This document shows positions 23,346 to 35,700 of a stretch of DNA of 64,000 nucleotides, piece by piece (the stretch's first letter is position 1; each line of letters begins with the position of its first letter). The position numbers were made by a program, and so were the translations under genes. The notes below the pieces were generated by a model that was given only the letters and a program-made list of their open reading frames with translations, had not been told where the DNA came from and ran no database searches. Origin of the DNA: Panonychus citri (Eukaryota > Arthropoda > Arachnida > Trombidiformes > Tetranychidae); the NCBI RefSeq assembly GCF_014898815.1, contig NW_026515543.1, positions 1,550,001 through 1,614,000 on the forward strand, in the 5' to 3' direction.

Positions 23346-26300
23346 GAAAACTTATCAATATGATTAAAAAGTTTGATAGAAAACAATTAATCTTAATCAA
23401 GGATTTTTTGTTTTGTTTAAATATCAATGAAATTGAATAAAATTCAACCAATAAGATTGAAACTTTTCATCCCCAAACAATTAAAGTAACAAACCATCAA
23501 CCTGAATTATTATTTGGGTAATTGTTTTATCTAATTAATTAACAATCAATCAATTAAATAGTAATAATAAACAATTACCTGTTTCCTTAATCCTTTTTTT
23601 TCTGGTCATTCATGTGATTTGTTTATACACTTTCTTGTTTGACAGTTTGTGGTTAGAGTTAATCAAAGTTAATCAGTTGGCTAATTTACCTTTAAATATA
23701 TAAATTGTTAACCATTTAGTTAAGGATTCATGTTCATTTCCATATTATCATGTTAATCAGTTTTTATTTTCAATTGAAAATCTTTCAACACCTTAACAGT
23801 TTGAGATTGAGGCAAACAAATCATACAACTACACAATTAGTTAACCAAATTATATTACTACATTTAATTAACAGATTACTGACCTTTACTTAACCATTTA
23901 ACTATTTAAAACTTATACCAATGGTGATGTAATTGTGATCATTGATTTGATTGTTGTTGTTGATTGTCATAATCATAATCACCATCATCATCATCATCAT
24001 TATAATTTTCATCTGAATAATTTAACAGTATTTATGACAATTTATAAATTCATACACTTCTAATATTATCACAAAGGTGTAATAATCAAATAATAATATC
24101 ATCAAGATGAGCAACAATTTAAACTAAATTAAAATGCAATTGGAAAGGGGGAAAGAAAAGTTTCTCATTTTGTTTTCGTTTTTAATTTGATTCAATTAAT
24201 AATTCACTTTGATTGTTGCTCGGTGTATATAAATGGATATAGATGATTAGATTATGATGATTACAGCCGGAAGTAATCAATCGATTCCAATAGTAATTTA
24301 TTTAATTGTTAAAATGGACAACAATCAGTGTTTTGATTATGTACTTGATTAGTTTTCCCTCTATACTACTTAAATTAAATTGTTTGCCTGATCACGTTCA
24401 CATTGATTACAACTATTAAATTGTATTGGAAACTTTTACTCTCTCTCTCTCCATTCAATCAATGTGAATATTTCAATTTCAGGCCTTTTTCACCAACAAT
24501 CAACTAAATAGTATTGAAACAAATTAACTATTTTACTACTATTTAAATTTACTACAAACAGAATCAAAAGTTTCGCGAAAATTGTTTGTAAATTTGCCAA
24601 TTGATTGATAAAACTTTTTGCATTTACTTTCATCATTATTGATTACAAATTCATTGATTCATTTAATAAGAAAGTTTCATTTTCTTCAAGTTATATTAGT
24701 TATATTCAAGTCTTAATTAACGCTTAATTAATGGTTGACAGTTTAATTGTTTACTTTTGAGGAGCGTTCAGTTAATTTGATTTGTCCACTTCCGTTCAAT
24801 CAACTGGAAAAAAAACAATTAACTAAATTTAAAATGATTAAGACAAACAATTGTATCCAAAATAAAGCCAATATTGAATTAACCATTTACAATATAATAC
24901 ATGTATATGTTTAATTGTTGTTCTTGTTGATAAATAATAACTTTAAGAATATGAATTAATTAATGTCTAAATGTTGTAGTTGTGATTGATCAGTTTTTAA
25001 TCACTCACAATCAGTTGAACAACAACAATCAACCCTACTCATCAACCTTTGACCTGCAAAATTAATGGATGAATGAAAAACAAACCCTTTCAATTGTCAT
25101 AATTGTTTTGTTTTGTTTTTTCATTGATTGATTGGTTTCTTTACATTGGTTTGAATTTTGTTTCAAATCACAATTAAAAGTAAAAAATTATCAATAATAC
25201 TAATCCAGTTTAAATTGTTAATCTCTGTGTAGTAAAGCAAAAGATGAAGCAAAAAAAAAATTCACAATGTTAAGTAATTAAAGTTTAATTGTCGATAATA
25301 ATAGTTAGAGAAATGAAAATGTTCAATGTTACAATTATTACAACAGCTCAGAGTCAATGAATTAACCGTTACTTTGATTACTAATTGTTGAGGTGGTCGT
25401 AGTAGTTGATGTTGTTGGTGGTGGTGTTGTTGTTAATTGTAATCATGTTGTTGATTACTACATCTCAAAGTTACTTCATTTCTATTACTATTTACTACCT
25501 TCAATTATATTTGGTGTATCCTTTTAATATAATATTAATTTTCACCACAATTAGGATCGTGCAGTGAATTAAATCACATTGTTTAAACCAATGCATCGTT
25601 TTCAACTCCCTCCACCTCCTCTTACAGGTAGTTACCTTTTACCACCATCGAAACCAGCCCACTCTCTCTCTCTCACTCCATCTCTTACAATAATGGGAGT
25701 GGGATGAATACTTTCCACCTCTCTCTCTCTCCCTCTCCCTCTCGTTGTATTTTGCTTCCTCTTTCTCACCTTCTACGTGATCATTGATCAATCCATCGTA
25801 TTTTTTACCACCCCCAATTTCCTTCAATCAATATACAATTTTGTTAGTAATCTATATCTTCCTCTCTCTCTTTCTTACCCTCTCCCTCTCTTCATCATCC
25901 TCATCTTCCCAACTTTGTCTACCTGTTAACTACCTGCGGTGATTTTCACCATCATGAATTGATGATAACATTTTTTTTCACTTGATCAGTGATCAGGCTA
26001 AAGTAACATTATCGTAATCAACCACCACCACCACCACTGCCTAATACAAACTTCCTCCTCCTCCTCTCTCTCTCTCTCTCTTTTAATTCTTCTTTATGTT
26101 GACCCTACTCAGACGATCATCACCATCACCATAATCTCCATCATCGTTATCACCACTGTCTCTCTCTCTCTCTCTCATTCTTTTGTCATCGTCATCATTT
26201 CCATCCCTTGTTACTTATCCTAAATCTCACAAGTGACATTTTCATCTCGGTCCAGTTCAGTTTACTTGTTCCTCCTTCGAACCCTAAGTGACCTATCATT

Positions 26301-26662
26301 TACCATCTCTATCCCACTCTACCTCCTCCTCTACCACAGTCCAACAATGAATACTGTCTCACCGTTCCTATATCCACAATTATCACCAAAAACAAGTGAA
26401 AACTAAATTAAACCATCATAACTGGATTAACTTATTATTAAATCGATTCAACAACAAAATCTTTTATTATTGAAAATCAAAAAGTTTCCAAAAAGTTTTC
26501 TTCTCGTTCTTACCATCATAGTGATCAATTTTCTTAATTATCTAAGTGAAAAACTCGAATCTAAATTTGTTCCACTAATCAATTAACCTATCAACTAATA
26601 ACGAATCAACTTAAATTTAAAACTAATTCTTCTTAATTGTTTAAATCTTAATCTACATCAAA
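23346..26662. other. Region upstream of CNC copy 2
   Basis: The first 2 kb is AT-rich with no gene seen. From about 25590 to 26640 it becomes pyrimidine-rich, with many CTCTCT runs, CCACCACCACC and CATCATC words. This is probably the promoter and 5' UTR of CNC copy 2. A site at 25627/25628 reads pyrimidine tract-TTACAG|GTAGTT, which could be a 5' UTR acceptor or a recursive splice site. The ORF at 25639-25827 (-) is repeat-derived. Confidence 0.4.
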
Positions 26663-29023
26663 ATGCATCAAACTGTTTCTCCATATTTAACTCATAACTT
26701 TCAAGGATATTCATACTTAGATAGACGGACGGTAAGTCGTTAATTGTTGTTAATTAATTTAGTAATAGATACTAATGGTAATATAATTTCAACTGTTCCT
26801 TATTGAGCTTAATTTGTTCCTCCTATAAAATTATGAATTACGTATTTGTAACTAATTGTGTTCTAATTGTTTTAATTGTTTTTTTTCTTCTGTTGTTTCT
26901 CATTGAAATCGAAACGAAATCAAATCAAAAAATCTAGGATAACGGTGATTACCAATTCGAAGATGTCTGGAATTGTAACCTTAATTCAGTGGCCTTATTA
27001 CCGCCGGTGACACAAGTAACTCACTCTCATTCCTCAGGTTCACCTTCATCATCAATCCCCTCGAGCTCATCACCATTTGAAACAACCTTTATATCAACTC
27101 CAACCTCTACTTTATCAAACTACTCTACTGATCCTGGTCAACCATTTTCATCATATTATGTCAACTCTACAGGTACCACACCTTCAACAAATATAACCAC
27201 CTCAACATCACCAATCAACCAAAGTTCAACACTTTGTGACGATTATGGTATTACAACAATAGTCCCTTTAACCGCAGTACCAAGTATCACATTATCTTCA
27301 TCAACAACATCCTCCTCATCATCTCCTGATGGAGGTAAAACTGATAAGGATGCTACAAACACCAATATAAGATCATCATCATCATCATCATCAACAGTGA
27401 CAACAATACCAACAAATACCCTGACCGTTGTTGTTGATAATCACAATTCAACAGGAACAGTAAAAGTAACTGGAAACTTTTACGATAACATCCTCAGTAA
27501 TCATGTTTACCCTGTTAATTGTAACAATGAAATTACCTCTGGTAACTTAACCCACCTTGCTGATGATGCTAATATTGTTAATTGTGGATCGAGTTCTGTT
27601 TCCTCAGCAGTTGCAACTGCATCTTCAATCATTGAGAATGGTTTCTCACCTTATTGCCACAATCATGAAACAATTAACTTCTATCCAACGGATAACATTT
27701 CAATTGAAAATTTAAATGAACAAGAACAAGCTTCAGCATTTTTTGATCATCCAACATCTTCAGGTAAGATATCCAATGATTAACTGATTGTTTATCATTT
27801 CTAATTCCATTTGTAAATCATAATCTCAACAATCGTACTCGACTCAATCTACCACATATCGACACCCGCACCAATCATGATTTATATTAACTTTTAAAGC
27901 TTATTTAATTGTCACTGATATAATTTATCTCTCATGTCCATCAAGATAATGATTATCACCATCACCTCATACTGAGGTGACCAACAGATATTACAAGTAG
28001 ATAGCTTTTTATATACACACACGCTTGACTCTCTTGACCTTTGGCTATCTTTTCCTAAGTCTAATCAGTCCAATCTAAGGGAGGTCAAAGTGAGACACTG
28101 ACCACTAGTTAGCATTCCCGTATGAACCTAAACAACTACCTTGTAACATGATGATCATTATAATCACTTAGATCCTCTGAAATCATATGATTATTTTTTT
28201 GCAATCTCACCAACATTTCACCAATAGTTAAACATCATCATGATTAAAATTTATCAATACGATTACTATCATAATAATATCGTTATTTTTCATACTTTTC
28301 TTCCTGTTAAGGTCTGAATGGTTCAATTTGGCCTGGTGAAAATGTTCACCACAATCACACTTATACTACACCGATTTCATCGCCCTCATCTCAGGTCGAT
28401 CAGCATCAACAACCATCAAATTACCTTTACCATCACCAACATCAAGCTAATCCAGCGCACCTTCAACCTCAATACCAACAGCAACATATAAGCTTAAGAC
28501 AACAATTCGCCATGAATGGTGGCAGATCATCATCTCGAGGTTCCAAGGGAGATGTAAGCCGATCAAGCGGTTTCAGCGATACATCAGATGATGATCGCTC
28601 GATAACCCGAGATGAGAAACGAGCGAAAGCTTTAAACATCCCAATCCCTGCTGAAGAGATATCAATCTACCGATAGATGAATTCAACGAACGCCTAGCGA
28701 AATATGATCTTAACGAAGCTCAACTTTCACTTATTCGAGATATTCGTCGGCGAGGTAAAAATAAAGTCGCAGCTCAAAATTGTCGTAGACGTAAAATGGA
28801 TCAAATAATAGATTTACAAAGTGAAGTGGGTCGATTATATTCACAGAAAAAAACTTATGAAGTTCAACGAGAACAACTTTTAGCCTTAAGGCATTTAGCT
28901 CAAGAAAAATACACAAAACTTTACAATTTCATTGTTTCCACCTCTGGGTGTCCATCTACTCTAGCAAACTACACCAACATTGAGAACAATTATTCAACAC
29001 CCTTGTCATCAACTTCCAATTAA
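26663..29023 (+). pseudogene. cnc: CNC-family bZIP gene, copy 2, with a 1-bp frameshift before the DNA-binding domain
   Basis: Tandem paralog of the gene at 20.2 kb. Exons: 26663-26731 (MHQTVSPYLTHNFQGYSYLDRRT), 26938-27763 and 28312-29023, with intact GT-AG junctions in phases 0 and 1. It lacks the hydrophobic N-terminus of copy 1 and instead joins a short separate exon to DNGDYQFEDVWNC, which matches GENDYQFEDVWHC of copy 1. Exon 3 follows copy 1 closely until 28659-28661, where copy 1 has ATAATC and this copy ATATC. The missing A puts TAG in frame at 28674-28676 and removes the CNC-bZIP domain. Beyond the lesion the original frame is fully conserved (NLPIDEFNERLAKYDLNEAQLSLIRDIRRRG, basic region, zipper), with many changes silent or conservative. 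It is therefore either a very young pseudogene, a segregating allele or a sequence error. Repaired length would be 535 residues. Confidence 0.85.
27846..28242. repeat. Conserved noncoding block, copy C (last intron of CNC copy 2)
   Basis: Same block in the equivalent intron of copy 2. The 29-base core is at 27860-27888, TGACCTTT at 28035-28042 and AGGTCAAAGTGAGAC at 28082-28096. It is closer to block A than to block B over the 5' half, but lacks the hairpin: the region between about 28140 and 28170 is shortened. Confidence 0.85.
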
Positions 29024-29754
29024 TTATACATGTTAATTAAATCTTTATTTCAACACATTCGCCACGCGAAAGTTTAGTTTTTTTTTGTATTATTCAGTTT
29101 TCTATATCACAATATATTTTAATTCATAGAAATTGTTTTTTCGTTACACAAAATTAGACTAGAAAATAGAGTCGCATGTGTAAATGTTATGTTTTTTTGT
29201 TGTGTTTGCGTTTGTTGATTTCTCCTGTTGGTTTGAATTTACATTTTTTTTATAAAAAAAAGTCGAAAAAGAGATTTTGATAAGTTAATATCATAGAAAT
29301 TTTGAAGATCTTCAGAGTGAAAATGGTTATGATATTTATGTATAAATATCATGGTTACGACAGTGTTTAAATGCTTGTGTTGGGATCCATGAGATTAATT
29401 ATTTTCGCAGAGAAATCAATCTGATATAATTTTGGATGAGATGAGATGACGATGAATTTACAGTTATGATTAAAGTTGAAAATAGAAATAGATCAAGTTA
29501 ATGCTCTTTTTTTCTTAGGCCTCCTCCTCCTTGATCTTTGCTTTTCCATGGACCAAATGTTATATCAGGTAGATATTGTTTTCATTTACAATTTGATTTG
29601 TATCTTGATTTTTTTTACATCATTATGATTATTAATAACTTAAGGACATTAATTTATATAAATAAATTGTTGATGGTTTGATTGTTTTGTTTTTTTAGGA
29701 GTTCATCTTTTAGATTGTTTTTTTTACACATAAATATCACTGACAATATAACGT
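29024..29754. other. Convergent 3' region between CNC copy 2 and the cadherin gene
   Basis: About 730 bases between two stop codons facing each other. It must hold both 3' UTRs. T-rich runs and no ORF; no decisive polyadenylation site on either strand. TCTTTATTTCAAC near 29042 gives AAATAAAG on the reverse strand. Confidence 0.45.
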
Positions 29755-32700
29755 TCATTTGGTTAGGTAAGGATCGATTGGCATTGCGATAATACCATCA
29801 ACTGGTATATTTAATCCATCTGATCTTTTACCATCGTGATCGTTATTTAAAGTTTCATCGTCAGTATTTAAATCGCTTGGATTTGATTGATTCATTGTAT
29901 CACTTTTAGATCCTTGGGATGATAGATTGTCCGTCATGGCCTTGGTATATGATGTACCCTTTCGGTAAGTTAAGTTTTGAGGATGAGTATGCTGAATAGG
30001 AGCATATGAGTGATATTGATGATAACCAGTGTTGGCATAGATTCCGTTGGGTGTTGTTGATAGAATCGCGTTGACAACCGGTTGATTAGGTTCAAGATGA
30101 GATGCGGTGTAAGCATGATTACCAATCGCAACTCCTTCCGGTGGTCCACTGTCATGGTGGTTAATTGAAGTGTTACTACAATAACTATCAACACCATCGC
30201 TGACAATTGAACTTTCTCCACTGAAACCTTCCATTCCGGCAGATGATCCTCCATTTGAACAATTGGTCCACATGGTACCATTTATATCTGTACAAAGAAA
30301 AAGTCAAATTGGACAAAGGAAATCATTAAAAAAACTGAATATAACAATTTTTATACTAATTAAATTGTAAACTAATTGGTCTTTTCATCTTTCATTTTAA
30401 AATGATAGACTTACTGTTTTGAATTTTACCTTCGTTAGAAGGTATTAAATGACTAGATTCAGTTTCGGGGTAAGGTGGGGTTGGTAAGACTGTTGGTGAA
30501 TTTTTAGGGATTGAACGCTTTTTAGTTCGTGAATCAGGCCCACTTGAGGCTCGTTCACTTAAAGGTGTTCGGATCATTTCGTCAAAATTATTCATTGTTT
30601 CATGAAATGAATTTGGACGATTATTAATCAACCCTGTTTGACCATTATTATTATTATTTGCTATACCAATACCTCCACAACCACCACTGATAATCTGTCC
30701 ATTGGGTGTATTCATTATACCAACACCTCCGATTCCACCTCCTCCATTGGCTGCGGCTGCTTGAAGGGCTTGGTGGAAATGATGATTTGGTAAAGGTTCG
30801 GTGGAGAAAGGCCTATGACCAAGAAGAGCTGAAGATTCAACTCCACTCATTTTTGAGAATCTTTTCAGGTTACCACTGTTATCGGATGGAAAAGCATTAC
30901 AACTTTCCAATAAAAATTCATCACCTTCTAAACCACCTCGATAACCGCTTGGTGGAATACGATTGTTATTCCGACGTCTCGATTTGGATACAGCTGAGTG
31001 ATGATTGAAACAGCAACAGCAAACACCAATAACCAAGCATGAGAATAGCATAACGATCAGAAAGATTCCAGGTAAAATGAGATCATCCCAAAGAAAAGCT
31101 CGATCTACAGAATAAATGGAGTTAAGATTTTGATTGGCACATTTAGTTCTCATTGTTGAATCGATAGTGTTAGAGGAAGAGGAAGAAGAAGAAGAAGAAG
31201 AAGAAGAAGAAGAAGAAGAAGAAGATGATGAAACATCAACAGAACAATTACATCGATAATTTCCCAGAATATTTGTTGGATTTGCATTTGGTCCTTGACC
31301 TGGACCTGAGTCTGGAATTGGAACTGGATTTTGGCTTGGAACAGGACTGGGACTTGAGTTTGGTAAAAAGTTCTGGACTATAGGTGCCACAGGAGTGGGA
31401 CGAGGCTCTTCCTCAACTGATATGGTAACCCATGAATTAGATGATAAGGGAGGAGATCCTGCATCAGTAGCACAAATCATCAACTGATATAAACTTTGCT
31501 TAGTCCTGTTAAGAGGTGAGGTCAATATTAGAGCCATTTCTCCGATAACTTTGATACCAAAGGTTCCATCTTGATTTCCTTCAACTATATCAAGTGAAAA
31601 GGGTCCACTGTTGATATGACTATCAGGATCAGTGAGGATAAATCTTTGAATTACATCACCAACTTTTTTAGTTTCCTAAAAGGTGAAAAAGTAAAATAAA
31701 AATACCGTAAATTAGTAAAGATCATGAGAAATAAATCAATCATTATAAAGATTAAATTAAAGGTATCAATAAGATTAGAAGAGACAACAAGTTTCAATGA
31801 TTTTTCAACAATCATTTACTAAATCACTCACACATATAAATAAGTTGTATAATACAAAATAACTCAACTGTAATTAATTTAAACATAAGTTGATCCTCAC
31901 TGATAATAGATAACTTGATTTATAAGGTAAACTTTAATCAAGTTTTAAAACCAAAAACTAATTTTTAATGAAAAAAACTTCATTGAAAGGAAATTCAGTT
32001 CAACATAATCTTAATTTTGATGAAAAATTTTGGCTCAGTGATATACTAGAAAATTAATAATAATCATAATATTGTAACCAATTTAAAAGGGAACTAGTTT
32101 GTTAATATTTAATTTAACTAAAAAACGAGATTCTAATAACTTTTGTATAAACTGTAAAACTTTTTTCAAGTCACGAGATTCAAATTTCATTTTTATCATT
32201 ACTGTTATTACCACTATTAAGATGATGATTAAAACGGATTAAATATGTACATTAATATACACACACAAAGTAATGGTTATGATTTTAATGAATGATAAAG
32301 AGTAATGTGTTTAGTGATGCTGAAAACCTGTAACTCAATTATTTACTACAACTAATCAACTAACAGTAGTTAAACTTTTTTTTTAAATCAAGAAAAACTA
32401 ATATGATGGATGATCACAATGGGTTAGGACTAAATGAAGGGCAAAAAAAGGTAAAAGATGAAGAATCAAGAGTTTAATATGGTAACGTCATTATCTTTAT
32501 CATGTAGTACACACCACACATGATATCGTTCAGAGGTTGAGAAAGAAAATTATTTACAATAATAAAAAAATTATCATGATGATAATATTATCAATAACTA
32601 TCAGAAGAAAGAACCAACATCATCAACAACCATATTGATGGATTAATTTGATTGGGAAAATGTAGAGAGAAAAAAATTTCATCATCATTCATTGAACAGA

Positions 32701-35700
32701 AAAAGGTAAACATCATCATCATCATCATCATCTAAAAAGTATTGTGAAAATAACAAGATCATAATCATCATTATCATCCTTCACATCGGTATCATTATCG
32801 TTATCTAATTCACTGTCATCTTTTTGTTCAATCAAGCTCACTAAATTGATAGATGATGATAAATAATAAGTGTACATTGGGTATATGATGATAACATTGA
32901 TTATTATCATTGTCATCATTATTATTACCATTATTAAATCATTCAATTGAATTTGGTGCTAATAACAGTGAGAAAACTTAAATAATCATTTATAATGTTA
33001 AAAGTAAACAATGTTGCAAGAATATATATAAAAAAACTGCAAATTGAAAGGTAAGGTAAACCGAAATATATACCAAACCGGATATAAGGTTAATTGTGAT
33101 TAAAGGTAAACTAGTATAGTGAAAACAAAGGTAAAAGATCAAGAATCAAATCAGTTCTTTGTTTAGTTAAGATGTGAAAGCTAATTGCTGTATTAATTGT
33201 TGGTAAATTTTTCCTCTTACAATTAAACAATCACTTCTTATGAGGAGGGAGGGAGGGAGAAACACATGGGGCAGGGAAATAGCATCATTAGGGATTCGCC
33301 TTAATTAAATAAACAGGAGAAACCTTTTTGTCACAAGTAATTTTCTTGTTGATAAAAATAACATTGTTTGTATGAGTAAAAGATGCTAATGTGTTGATCA
33401 GAACATGTCACTTTGTCTTAAAAGTTTAATCAATGAATTAATGTTAAACTATCTAATGATTAGTGACAGAAACAATTTAAGGAATCGGATAAACATCACA
33501 CATATGCATAATATGAGACTTTGGGTAAAAGAGAGTAAACAAAATAAACGCAGAAATACAAACAAATTCAATTTTGCGGTTAAAAACTATCATCACCATC
33601 TTCTTCATCATCATCATAAGCCTTATCACAATCATTAGCAACTACACCGCCAACACACAACAGAAACGATAGCGATGATGAATGAAGTAATATACTGATG
33701 TGTACACAAAAAACAAATAATAAAAAAACTATCAGATAAAATGTATATTATGAGTGATCGTGTGTGTGTGTGTTGTATACACACACATTATAACATAAAT
33801 CGTTGAATAAATAGAAAATATAACAAAAAAATAAACAATCTGAGATAATTTTTTAAGTATTTACCTGAATGTAAAGTGTATAATTGGTTTGGTCAAATTT
33901 AGGTGGATTGTCATTAACATCTGATAGCTCAATTGTAATCAAGATGGATGATGAGAGTGATGGTGATCCTTTATCTATGGCCACAACCTCCATAATATAA
34001 GATGAAATCTATTACGATGAGAAAATAAAGAGAAATGAAAATATTATTATCAACATCAAGTGAAAATTTCAATAAGTTCATAATTCAAATTATATTAGGA
34101 AAAAAAAAGATGATATGGAATCAAAGAATTGTGAGATAGAGAAAGAATCAAGAAAATGATCAGAGTGAAAAATAAAAAGTTACAGGGGAAAAAAAAGATA
34201 AACATGAGAATAAGAATGAAAAAGAAAATCTAAACAAAGAGAAGATAATTTTTCTTTTCATTCTAATGTATTTCAGTTACCATTTCTCTATCTAAAGGTG
34301 ATGCCACGGTAATGATTCCGGTTTTAGGTTCTAATTCAAATTCTTTATATTTTGTTTGATAATAGGACATTTCACCGGTTCCCGAATTGAGAGATGAAGC
34401 TTTAAAGAAATAATTGATTTGACCATTTTCCTTTATATCAGCATCGGTGGCAACTTTTTGGATAATTTTCTCACCAACATGGGTGTCTTCCCGGATAACT
34501 GCTGAATAACTGGTCTGACTAAAGAGAGGTGAATTGTCATTAACATCTAAAATGGTAATTGTTACTTTAGCCTCTGATGATAATGAAGGAAGATCTTGAG
34601 CAACAATTTTACCACCTCCACCTCCACCATTAACAGAATCTTCTTCTGCTTTTATGGTTAATATAAATTCAGGAATAGTTTCCCGATCCAATGATTTAAC
34701 AACTGATATTGAACCAGATTTAGGGTGAATAGTGAAACAATTTTCCTCATTACCGGCAATTATTGAGTAAGTAATGTCTTCATTGATTCCGGTATCTACT
34801 GAGGTTGCCGTTACTCGGATTAAAGTTATTCCAACGGAAACATTTTCATAAACGGAAGTTGTATAATGACTTTCAGTGAATTTAGGTGCATTATCATTAA
34901 TATCTAAAATATCAATTGTGAATTCTTTAGATGTTGAAAGTGGTGGAACACCAGAATCAGTGGCAGTGATTAAAACAGAGTAACGGTCAATTGTTTCTCG
35001 ATCCAATGGTTTAGCGGTGAAAATTGTTCCACTTCTTTCATCAATACTAAATGTTCCTTCATTGTCATCACCCAGGGTGGAAATTGAAAATTTAACTTCT
35101 CCATTTGAGCCAATGTCTTGATCAATAGTTGATATTTTACCAACAAATGTACCAATTGGTGTATTTTCTGGTATCAAGAAAGATGATTCAACACTTGTAA
35201 ACATTGGTGGATTGTCATTTACATCAGAAATTACAAGTTCAACCGTTGAAGAGCAGGTTCGATCCCTTTCAAGATTATCATGGGCCACAATTAAAAGGAG
35301 ATAATGTGCTTTCTCCTCTCTATCAAGAGAACCAGAAACTTTAAGGTTACCCGTACTAGAGTCAATTGAAAATGGTAGATAACTTGAATTGGTCAATTCT
35401 TTACCAGAATCAGGATCGGCAGGGTCAAGAGATACGTTGAAATAAAGTTGGGCATTTGGTCCATCATCTGGATCAGAGGCAATAATTTTCAATAAAAAGG
35501 TATCGGGTTGAGTGTTTTCTGATACCATTTCAACGTATTTACTTTGCCCACAAACAGGACCATTATCATTAACATCAACTATTGTTATATTAACTTTAGT
35601 TTTATTTGATAATGGAGGTGAACCAGAATCAACTGCTTTTACGGTTATAAGGTAATTGGCTATTGCTTCACGATCTAACAGTTTGGTAACAGCAATGATA

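Noticed and set aside
26270..26290. TTCGAACCC resembling a tRNA T-loop
   Set aside because: No matching acceptor stem, anticodon arm or D arm around it. No tRNA was found in the window.
28640..28690. An intron that would bypass the CNC copy 2 frameshift
   Set aside because: No GT donor and AG acceptor near the lesion would restore the frame while keeping the conserved residues.
28731..28916. Minus-strand ORF over the bZIP exon, also seen at 22048-22233
   Set aside because: Kept in both CNC copies only because the sense strand is conserved; it is an exact antisense shadow.
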